This document shows positions 32,758 through 40,382 of a stretch of DNA of 51,944 bases, in pieces. The position numbers and the translations under genes were made by a program. Within the stretch, counting starts at the first letter, position 1, and each line of letters begins with the position of its first letter. A model generated the notes under the pieces. That model was not told the DNA's origin and did no database searches. It saw nothing but the letters and a program-made list of their open reading frames with translations. Location of the stretch: contig NZ_JABXKH010000108.1 of NCBI RefSeq assembly GCF_017115105.1, positions 1 through 51,944 on the forward strand, read 5' to 3'. The stretch is from Nostoc sp. NMS2 (GTDB lineage Bacteria; Cyanobacteriota; Cyanobacteriia; Cyanobacteriales; Nostocaceae).

Positions 32758-35460
32758 ATGGTTTCTCCAGTCGTTCATGCAGAACATGCACAGCATCTCA
32801 ATACTGTCGCTGGCTTATCTGAGCAAGACGCTTACGGCTTGCCGTCTGCGACAGCAATCGCTCGGCTTAAAAACGAAGGCTACAATGAACTCCCCTCGGC
32901 TCGCTCTCGCAATATTTTATCGTTCGCTTGGGAAACCGTTCAAGATCCGATCTTCCTCTTGCTAGTCGGTGGTGGTATCATTTATTGGATTTTAGGCGAT
33001 CTACAGGAAGCCCTCATTTTGCTAGGTTTCGTCTTCTTCATCACCGGGATTAGCCTTTACCAGGAAGGTAAGACTGAACACGCCCTAGAAGCCTTGCGCG
33101 ATCTTTCCAGTCCTCGCGCCTTGGTGATTCGGGATGGTGAGCGAAAACGGATTGCGGGGCGAGAAGTTGTTCGGGGAGATGTCTTAGTTCTAGCAGAAGG
33201 CGATCGCGTTCCTGCCGATGCAATGGTACTATCTTGCACAAATCTTTCAACTGATGAGTCGTTACTCACTGGGGAATCCCTACCTGTTCGCAAAGTTGCT
33301 GCCGCCGGTACCGTGGATATGGCACGTCCAGGGGGAGATGAGTTGCCCTTTGTATATTCTGGAACCTTGGTAGTTCAGGGACAGGGAATTGCTCAAGTCC
33401 AAGCGGTGGGCGCTCAAACAGAGATGGGCAAGATTGGTAACGCCTTACAAAAAGTCAAGCCGGAACCGACTCCCCTACAACAAGAAATGACTCGGTTGGT
33501 AAGCCGTCTGTTTGGCATCGCTTTATTGTTGTGTGTAGCGATCGTTGTTATTTATGGAATCACGCGAGGAGATTGGCTCAAAGGATTTCTCGCAGGTATT
33601 ACCCTAGCGATGGCAATTTTGCCGAATGAATTTCCGGTTGTCGTGACGATTTTCTTAGCCTTGGGTGCTTGGCGCATTTCTCAGAAACACGTTTTAGCTC
33701 GTCGCGCTTCTGCCGTGGAAACCTTGGGTTCCGCAACGGTTCTGTGTGTCGATAAAACCGGGACGCTGACGCTGAATCAGATGGCAGTACAACAGCTATT
33801 TGCATACAACCATGCAGAAAACTCTCACCCATATAATTTGGAATTACATTTACGAGAGTCTCTCCCCGAAACGGTTCATGAATTAGTCGAGTTTTGCATT
33901 CTGGCGAGCCAGAGAGATCCTTTTGATCCAATGGAGAAAGCATTTAAGGAATTGGGCGTTGGCGTAGCCTCTCCTTCGGAGAATCGCTATCTCGCACATA
34001 CTGAACATCTGCATGACGATTGGATACTGTTACGAGAATATCCGCTCTCACCGCATCTATTGGCAATGTCTCACGTTTGGCAGTCCGCCGATGGTAAGCA
34101 GTATGAAATTGCAGCCAAAGGAGCGCCGGAAGCGATCGCGGATCTCTGTCATTTCACACCCGAACAGCAGACAATTATGGCAACCCAAATCAGTGAAATG
34201 GCCAATCAAGGATTGCGTGTGTTAGGCGTTGCCAAAGCCTCTCTTCTTGATGCACCGCCACCATTTTTACCGCCTCATCCGTCGCTTAATCCAAATCATT
34301 TACCCGATGAGCAACATGACTTTCCTTTTCAATTTATCGGCTTAGTTGGACTGTCCGATCCAGTGCGTCCAAACGTTGCGGCGGCAATTCAAGAATGTTA
34401 TACCGCAGGTATTCGAGTAGTCATGATTACGGGTGATTATCCCGGAACGGCTCAAACTATTGCCCGTCAGATTGGATTGATGCAAATGGGAGCCATTCTG
34501 ACGGGAGCGGAATTGGATCTTATGAGTGACGCTGAACTCGAACAACGCATTCAAAGTACAAATATCTTTGCACGAGCCGTTCCCGAACAAAAATTGCGCT
34601 TAGTTAATGCTTTGAAAGCCAAGGGAGAAGTCGTTGCCATGACTGGGGATGGTGTGAATGATGCCCCGGCTCTCAAATCTGCCCAAATCGGGATTGCGAT
34701 GGGACAGCGAGGCACAGATGTTGCCCGTGAGTCGGCGGCGTTAGTGTTATTGGATGATGATTTTTCGTCCATCGTGCAAGCAGTTAAACTGGGACGGCGA
34801 ATTTTTGATAATCTCCGTAAAGCAATGGCATATCTGCTAGCGATTCACATTCCAATCGCTGGCATGTCTTTAATTCCAGTTTTGTTTAAGTTGCCGTTAG
34901 TATTACTTCCCGTTCACGTTGCCTTTCTACATTTGATTATTGATCCAGCTTGCTCCATCGTTTTAGAAGCCGAACCCGCAGAAGCAACGGTGATGCAGCG
35001 TCCTCCCCGCAACCCCAAAGAACCCTTATTTGGCAGGAAAACTTTGAGTTTGGCAGTGCTGCAAGGGGTGGGGATTTTGGTAATTGTTCTCGTCGTCTTT
35101 GTGGTTGCACTATATCGCAGACAAGGCGAACTTGATGCCCGTGCGTTAACGTTTACGACATTAATTTTGGCAAATTTAGGACTCATTTTGAGTGAAAGTT
35201 CTTCATCTCGCCTCAGCCTAAAAATATTGAAATCTCCTAATGCTGCCCTTTGGTGGGTGATTGGTGGAGGACTGGTTTTTCTAGCGTTCGTGTTGTATGT
35301 TCCCTTCTTGCGTCAATTATTTAGCTTCTCCTTTTTACACCGAATAGATTTGGCAATTTGTTTAGGTGGTGGGGCGATCGCTCTGCTTTGGTTTGAACAG
35401 TTAAAGTTTCTCAATCAACCCCAACGAGTTATTCAATCTAAATTAGGAAAACCTATCTAA
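32758..35460 (+). CDS. Cation-transporting P-type ATPase, Ca2+-type (P2-like)
   Basis: The 900-residue pump has all P-type landmarks: TGES in the actuator domain, phosphorylated Asp332 in CVDKTGTLT, KGAPEA in the nucleotide domain, TGD and MTGDGVNDAPALKSA in the hinge. The C-terminal membrane part has about six helices. It is closest to P2-type (PMCA/SERCA-like) bacterial pumps. The M4 motif, usually PEGLP or PEEFP, reads PNEFP at 289-293, so one acidic ion-binding side chain is replaced by Asn while the next Glu stays. Ion specificity is thus uncertain. A short GC-rich repeat is embedded in frame near 33956-33987 (residues ~400-410). It lies upstream of an MgtA-like pump, and the pair may serve ion homeostasis together. 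Confidence 0.9.
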   Translation: MVSPVVHAEHAQHLNTVAGLSEQDAYGLPSATAIARLKNEGYNELPSARSRNILSFAWETVQDPIFLLLVGGGIIYWILGDLQEALILLGFVFFITGISLYQEGKTEHALEALRDLSSPRALVIRDGERKRIAGREVVRGDVLVLAEGDRVPADAMVLSCTNLSTDESLLTGESLPVRKVAAAGTVDMARPGGDELPFVYSGTLVVQGQGIAQVQAVGAQTEMGKIGNALQKVKPEPTPLQQEMTRLVSRLFGIALLLCVAIVVIYGITRGDWLKGFLAGITLAMAILPNEFPVVVTIFLALGAWRISQKHVLARRASAVETLGSATVLCVDKTGTLTLNQMAVQQLFAYNHAENSHPYNLELHLRESLPETVHELVEFCILASQRDPFDPMEKAFKELGVGVASPSENRYLAHTEHLHDDWILLREYPLSPHLLAMSHVWQSADGKQYEIAAKGAPEAIADLCHFTPEQQTIMATQISEMANQGLRVLGVAKASLLDAPPPFLPPHPSLNPNHLPDEQHDFPFQFIGLVGLSDPVRPNVAAAIQECYTAGIRVVMITGDYPGTAQTIARQIGLMQMGAILTGAELDLMSDAELEQRIQSTNIFARAVPEQKLRLVNALKAKGEVVAMTGDGVNDAPALKSAQIGIAMGQRGTDVARESAALVLLDDDFSSIVQAVKLGRRIFDNLRKAMAYLLAIHIPIAGMSLIPVLFKLPLVLLPVHVAFLHLIIDPACSIVLEAEPAEATVMQRPPRNPKEPLFGRKTLSLAVLQGVGILVIVLVVFVVALYRRQGELDARALTFTTLILANLGLILSESSSSRLSLKILKSPNAALWWVIGGGLVFLAFVLYVPFLRQLFSFSFLHRIDLAICLGGGAIALLWFEQLKFLNQPQRVIQSKLGKPI
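33956..33987. repeat. Short palindromic repeat inside the Ca2+-type ATPase gene
   Basis: GCGTTGGCGTAGCCTCTCCT followed by TCGGAGAATCGC is typical of Nostoc small dispersed repeats; CTCCTTCGGAG forms a hairpin. It is read in frame as GVGVASPSENR in the nucleotide-binding domain without breaking the gene. Confidence 0.6.
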
Positions 35461-35587
35461 GAAAATCTTCCTCAAGAAGAATACCTTCGCCAATTTTAAA
35501 GAGTAAGCTAACAATTCGCGGCGAAGATTCGACAGCACTTTGCCGAGTCGCGTTAGGCAGCAAAAAGATTTACCGCAAACCAAACCG

Positions 35588-38176
35588 ATGAATCCCCAAC
35601 TCTCCACGTTTTGGAGCTTACCAACGGATCAGGTGCTTCAGCAGATGCACTCTACAACCTCCGGGTTAAGCCGTCAAGATGCCAAACAACGCCTAAGCGA
35701 GTTCGGCGCAAACAGCCTCAAACAAAAACACAAATCGAGCGCATGGATGCTGTTGCTCAATCAGTTCAAGAGTCCGATTATCTTGATTCTGATTTTTGCG
35801 GCGGTGTTATCGATTTTTCTGAAAGATGCGGCAGATGCCATAATCATTTTGACGATCGTCTTTATCAGTGGGCTATTAGGATTTTGGCAAGAGCAAGGAG
35901 CCTCGAACGCCGTCGAAAAACTATTGGCATTGGTGCAAGTTAAAGCAACTGTTTTGAGAGATGGTCAATCTCAGGAAATCCCTAATGAGGAAGTGGTCAG
36001 GGGTGATATTGTGTTGCTGAGTGCAGGTAAAAATATTCCGGGCGACTGTCTAGTTTTAGAGTCAAAAAACTTATCGGTGGATGAAGCAGCACTGACAGGA
36101 GAAACCTATCCAGTTGACAAGCTAAGTGGCATATTACCGGCTGAAACTGGACTAGCCCAACGTACCAATTCCTTGTATCTGGGAACTAATGTGATTAGTG
36201 GAACGGCAAAAGCAGTAGTCGTTCATACCGGAAAAGAAACTGAATTCGGCAAAGTATCGGAACGCCTGAAACTCAGACCGAGCGAAACCGAATTTGAAAG
36301 GGGACTGAGCAAGTTTGGCTACTTTCTGATGGAAGTAACGCTCATTTTGGTAGTTCTAATTTTTGTCGCTAACGTCTACCTCCATCGCCCAGTACTGGAA
36401 TCCTTTCTATTCTCTCTGGCGCTAGCAGTCGGTTTGACTCCTCAACTACTACCTGCGATCGTCAGCGTTAACCTGGCTCGTGGTGCCAAGAAAATGGCGA
36501 AAAAACAGGTGATCGTGAAGCGCTTACCCGCGATCGAAAACTTTGGCAGTATGAATGTGTTTTGCACCGATAAGACGGGTACGCTGACGGAAGGAGAGGT
36601 GAAAATTCACTCTGCAGTTGATGTGGAAGGGAAAGAAAGTGTTGGCATAGACTCCCCGCAGGCGAATCGCGTTCTACTTTACGCTTATTTGAATGCTGCC
36701 TCTGAGTCGGGTTATGTTAATCCCATCGATGCAGCGATTCGTGAATACAAAACATTCGATATTTCTGGCTATCAAAAGCTAGATGAAGTGCCTTATGACT
36801 TTAACCGCAAACGTCTAAGCATCCTGTTCAAATATGAGAATACGCATTTAATTATTACTAAAGGCGCACTAAAAAATATTCTGGATGTTTGCTCAACTGT
36901 TGAGACTGGTGAGGGGAAAGCGAGTCCCCTTCGGGGAGGCTCCGCCAACGCTATTGCAGATCAGCGACAAAAACTCCACCAACAGGCTGAAGACTTGGGC
37001 AGTAAGGGATTTAGAGCCTTGGGTGTGGCCTATCGTGATTTTAATCAAGATTCTTATGGCTGCGCCACGCAAGCTATCAGCAAAGACGATGAAACGAATA
37101 TGACATTTTTGGGCTACCTCGCTCTTTTCGATCCGCCTAAAGCTGGCATCGCTGACACCCTCAAAGAGTTGCAACTGCTAGGAATCACCCCGAAGATGAT
37201 TACCGGAGACAGCAAAGCGGTTGCCATGAGTATCATTCAGCAGATAGGACTGCCCCAAGCAAAGGCGTTGACAGGCTCCGAACTAGAAAAGCTCAGTGAT
37301 GAAGCCTTGATGCATCGAGTACAAGATACAAATGTCTTTGCCGAGGTAGAGCCAAACCAAAAAGAGCGCATCATTATCGCCCTCAAAAAAGCGGGGAATG
37401 TAGTTGGATATCTAGGAGACGGCATTAACGATGCCTCTGCCCTTCATGCTGCCGATGTCGGCATTTCAGTCGAGAGCGCAGTCGATGTCGCTAAGGAAGC
37501 TGCTGATATTGTGTTGATGGCAAAGGATTTGAATGTCCTCATCGAAGGCGTAAAGGAAGGGAGGGTGACATTTGCCAACACTTTAAAGTATGTATTTATG
37601 GCAACTAGCGCCAATTTTGGCAATATGTTTAGTATGGCGGGAATTTCTCTGTTTCTGCCCTTTTTGCCGCTCCTACCCAGTCAGATTTTGCTAACGAACC
37701 TACTCACCGATTTCCCAGAATTGACGATCGCAACAGATCGGGTAGACAAGGAATTAGTCAACAAACCTCGCCGGATGGATATCAAGTTTATCCGCAACTT
37801 CATGATCGTCTTTGGTTTGTTGAGTTCCATATTTGATTATCTCACCTTTGGGGCGCTGCTGTTGCTGCTGCACGCTCAACCACAACAGTTTAGAACAGGC
37901 TGGTTTTTGGAGTCTGTAATCTCTGCGTCGCTGGTTGTGCTGGTCGTTCGTACCCGCCAATCCATTTTCAACAGTAAGCCGGGAAAATACTTGTTAATGG
38001 CAACTCTGGCGACCATTGGAGTGACAATAATCATTCCCTGGATACCGTTGGCAACCCTACTCGGATTTCAACCGTTGCCGTTGAGTTTTGTGCTGGTTCT
38101 GGGAGCGATCGTGTTGTTCTACGTGACTGCGGCTGAGAATGTCAAACGAGTGTTTTACAGCCACGTAAAATTTTAG
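35588..38176 (+). CDS. mgtA: Magnesium-translocating P-type ATPase (MgtA-like, P3B)
   Basis: The 862-residue pump starts at ATG 35588; the frame is open to a TTG at 35540, giving 16 atypical residues. It has TGET in the actuator domain, Asp328 in CTDKTGTLTEG, LGDGINDASALHAADVGISV and about ten membrane helices. The M4 sequence GLTPQLLPAIVSVNLARGAK and the spacing of VKRLPAIENFGSM before DKTGT are typical of MgtA/MgtB magnesium importers. A repeat-derived insert reads in frame as GKASPLRGGSANAI near 36918-36952. It lies 127 bases after the Ca2+-type ATPase on the same strand. No magnesium-responsive leader is obvious upstream. The function as a Mg2+ uptake pump is by family. Confidence 0.9.
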   Translation: MNPQLSTFWSLPTDQVLQQMHSTTSGLSRQDAKQRLSEFGANSLKQKHKSSAWMLLLNQFKSPIILILIFAAVLSIFLKDAADAIIILTIVFISGLLGFWQEQGASNAVEKLLALVQVKATVLRDGQSQEIPNEEVVRGDIVLLSAGKNIPGDCLVLESKNLSVDEAALTGETYPVDKLSGILPAETGLAQRTNSLYLGTNVISGTAKAVVVHTGKETEFGKVSERLKLRPSETEFERGLSKFGYFLMEVTLILVVLIFVANVYLHRPVLESFLFSLALAVGLTPQLLPAIVSVNLARGAKKMAKKQVIVKRLPAIENFGSMNVFCTDKTGTLTEGEVKIHSAVDVEGKESVGIDSPQANRVLLYAYLNAASESGYVNPIDAAIREYKTFDISGYQKLDEVPYDFNRKRLSILFKYENTHLIITKGALKNILDVCSTVETGEGKASPLRGGSANAIADQRQKLHQQAEDLGSKGFRALGVAYRDFNQDSYGCATQAISKDDETNMTFLGYLALFDPPKAGIADTLKELQLLGITPKMITGDSKAVAMSIIQQIGLPQAKALTGSELEKLSDEALMHRVQDTNVFAEVEPNQKERIIIALKKAGNVVGYLGDGINDASALHAADVGISVESAVDVAKEAADIVLMAKDLNVLIEGVKEGRVTFANTLKYVFMATSANFGNMFSMAGISLFLPFLPLLPSQILLTNLLTDFPELTIATDRVDKELVNKPRRMDIKFIRNFMIVFGLLSSIFDYLTFGALLLLLHAQPQQFRTGWFLESVISASLVVLVVRTRQSIFNSKPGKYLLMATLATIGVTIIIPWIPLATLLGFQPLPLSFVLVLGAIVLFYVTAAENVKRVFYSHVKF
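36918..36952. repeat. Short palindromic repeat inside the mgtA-like gene
   Basis: AGTCCCCTTCGGGGAGGCTC with CGCCAACGC following is a GC-rich repeat; CCCCTTCGGGG forms a hairpin. It keeps the reading frame and adds about 11 residues in a loop of the nucleotide-binding domain. Confidence 0.6.
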
Positions 38177-38206
38177 TCTCTCAGTTGATGGGGAAGTGTG
38201 ACTTAC

Positions 38207-38239
38207 ACCATATCTTGTTCTTTGTGGACAAGATATGGT
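38207..38239 (+). terminator. Hairpin after mgtA-like gene
   Basis: ACCATATCTTGT pairs perfectly with ACAAGATATGGT across a nine-base loop, starting 31 bases after the stop. A T-run is absent, but the 12-bp stem and its position favour a transcription end or an mRNA-stabilising structure. Confidence 0.55.
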
Positions 38240-38320
38240 TGAAAAAGTAAGTGGCTATTTTATGGGTTCTCCGGGGAATTTACGGTTTGGGCAGGTGAGA
38301 ACAAAGCTGTGTTGATCCCC

Positions 38321-38518
38321 TCAATAATTATGACGCTCAATTGGACGACCACTGAAAAGCCGCCAAATTGGTTGTTTAGTCTTGAGGTTGACTTCTGCTG
38401 CTAGATTGTCTTGTGTCCAACCCTTGCGAGCAAACGCTCTTTTTGCCTCTTGAATCCCAGTGAGTGATGCCTGGAGCGATCGCTTAACCGTAGGACGAAA
38501 ACTTGATCCTAAAATCAA
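38321..38518 (-). pseudogene. N-terminal helix-turn-helix fragment of a large signalling ATPase
   Basis: The fragment reads VKRSLQASLTGIQEAKRAFA, RKGWTQDNLAAEVNLKTKQ and PIWRLFSGRPIERHNY, then stops. This is the short HTH-like N-terminal module that begins many cyanobacterial NB-ARC/NACHT or AAA-like proteins. The downstream body is missing; after the stop at 38321 there is only spacer. The start codon is unclear (ATG absent; a TTG near 38518 is possible). Probably a truncated remnant of such a gene. Confidence 0.5.
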
Positions 38519-39288
38519 GAACTCAAACTTTTATTAACATCTTTCATCCTAGAGCTTTTTCTGTGGTGATCACTCTCTCCTTGGTTAAGGATATACACAA
38601 TTAAGAAAAAATACTCTAGCTCTAGTGAGATCCTGTTACATATATTAATTTTTGTAATAAACTCAAACCCTATGGACTTATTTTATACATTTTAAACTCG
38701 AAGAAATACTTAACCTCAAGCACCCATCTGTCATGCTCTATGAAGTACAGATTCTTCTGCCCTCTGCCCTCTGCCTTTCTTTGTAATTAATTTTGTTTAG
38801 CTACTTACCTGTAATGCTTGTTGGGTAGACGATTTGAGAGTGGCAATCTCATTTATTCTCAGAGTAAGTGTCCTTTTGACGCGCTCAATTTGGGACAGTC
38901 TACACCCCCAATAACCCCATTTTTTCGTCAACACATACGCCACAGCCAATTTATTGCGAATATTTATCAATTGTTAAATACGTCCATCTTGGGCCAATGT
39001 CTAATTTGGGGTAATGGCTAATTAAAATTCTGCTGTTGGAAATCAAGGTTGAATTGCGTCTAGGTTGTATGAGTTGTACTGAAAGCCTTCAAATCGTTAC
39101 AAAAATCTCAAATTTAGTTGCTTCAAATTAGGATTCAGAGAGTACTATGGATATCTGAAGGTAGCAGCTATTATGCTCTCCAACTCACTAATTAAAATGG
39201 AAAGCTTAAAAGCACTCTATCGCTACAATATCCTTGCTACTCTATTCTTATTCTGTTAGCTACCCAAACTCGAATTACTGAAAAAATT
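38519..39288. other. Non-coding spacer of about 770 bases
   Basis: The region is AT-rich. It contains a CT-rich stretch near 38755-38780 (CTGCCCTCTGCCCTCTGCC) of the dispersed type. A plus-strand open frame at 38818-39021 lacks a start, codon bias and family features. I see no RNA gene or mobile element here. Confidence 0.4.
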
Positions 39289-39295
39289 AGGGGAG
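39289..39295 (+). promoter_or_regulatory. Ribosome binding site favouring ATG at 39307
   Basis: AGGGGAG ends eleven bases before the ATG at 39307. It overlaps a possible GTG start at 39295, which therefore is less likely to be used. Confidence 0.55.
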
Positions 39296-39306
39296 TGCCA
39301 AACAGT

Positions 39307-39777
39307 ATGGTAATCAAACACCAAGAAAAAATTATTACCCTTTGGATCGTTTTCTTGTTGGGACTTCTTTTTCACAGTCAGTTGGGATTAATGCCTATTT
39401 TTCACGGTCTTAGTGTGGCTGACTCCCACGCACACAGTATAGCAGAAGTTGCCCCGATTATGTGGTTAATGTTGGGCTTTTTTGTGTTCCCGATGGCTGC
39501 GATCGTTGCTACTGTGTTTACTGACTCGAGTCGCTACCGAAGCATTCACTTTGGTTTAACCGTATTATATACCGTACTAAATTTTTGCCATCTTGTTGCA
39601 GATTTGATGGTGCAACAGATCGCTTGGTATCAGGTTGTGCTTATGCTGATTTTGTTCATCATCGGTCTGTTACTCAACCTTGTTTCCTTCCAGTGGATGA
39701 AAGTTCGTCTGGTTAAGAGACCTCCAAAGAATAAATTATCCCAAAAAGAACAAGAGACAGAATTTATTCAAGAATAA
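39307..39777 (+). CDS. Four-helix membrane protein of unknown function
   Basis: The 156-residue protein has hydrophobic helices at about 10-28, 47-70, 80-101 and 106-127, then a basic and polar tail (KRPPKNKLSQKEQETEF). His residues near the first loop (HSQLGLMPIFHG, DSHAHS) may bind metal or haem, but no motif is diagnostic. No family is recognised. It is a single gene before the NRPS locus. A copper or cytochrome-related role would be a guess. Confidence 0.7.
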   Translation: MVIKHQEKIITLWIVFLLGLLFHSQLGLMPIFHGLSVADSHAHSIAEVAPIMWLMLGFFVFPMAAIVATVFTDSSRYRSIHFGLTVLYTVLNFCHLVADLMVQQIAWYQVVLMLILFIIGLLLNLVSFQWMKVRLVKRPPKNKLSQKEQETEFIQE

Positions 39778-39984
39778 TGATATATGGGTAGAGGCATACA
39801 GATGTATACTTCTACTACAGCCAATTTATATGTTGTAAATATTTTTTTAAATGGAATTACACCACACGAGAGATAAACGCTCAAAAGTTATTAAATAAAG
39901 GTTAAAAATAAAATATCTTAGTAAAACTTGTACAACTTATACACCAATCAAACGCTTGGTTAAACATGATTTCTAATCAAAGCA

Positions 39985-40382
39985 ATCAAAATATTATTGG
40001 TAGAAGATGTAGAAAGTGATTATCTTAATGATGATAAAATTGGAAGAGTCATGGATAATTTATATAAACATGGATTGAATAATCTCTTTATAGAAGTTGT
40101 ATTATCAGTGATTAAAAAATTTAAAATAAGTACGAAATATTCACATTTGGATGCTACATCATTTCATCTACATGGAGAATATAACAGTGAAGATAATAAA
40201 GAAAAGATAGTGACTTAAGAAAACTAGATAAAAAACTAAAGAAAGAAAGAAAAAGATAAAGTTGAGAAACTGCTCAAAGAATTAAAAAAAGAAGATTTTG
40301 AAAGTCCAGAACAAGCGCGATATAAGTTAAAAGTCATCAACAAAAATCTGAAATTATGGGAAATTCAAGAAGTAAAAACTGC
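39985..40382 (+). mobile_element. IS1634-like transposase remnant
   Basis: A frame from 39997 reads VEDVESDYLNDDKIGRVMD, then LYKHGLNNLFIEVVLSVIKK and KYSHLDATSFHLHGEY before stopping at 40218. This matches the N-terminal region of IS1634-type (IS4-superfamily) transposases. After an internal gap, another frame at 40256-40375 reads VEKLLKELKKEDFESPEQAR and YKLKVINKNLKLWEIQEVKT, like a later part of the same protein. Catalytic DDE segments and terminal repeats are missing. The fragment ends at about 40380, exactly where the NRPS condensation domain begins mid-sequence. Confidence 0.75.

Noticed and set aside
38818..39021. 67-codon plus-strand frame before the four-helix membrane protein
   Set aside because: No proper start, biased composition and no recognisable motif.
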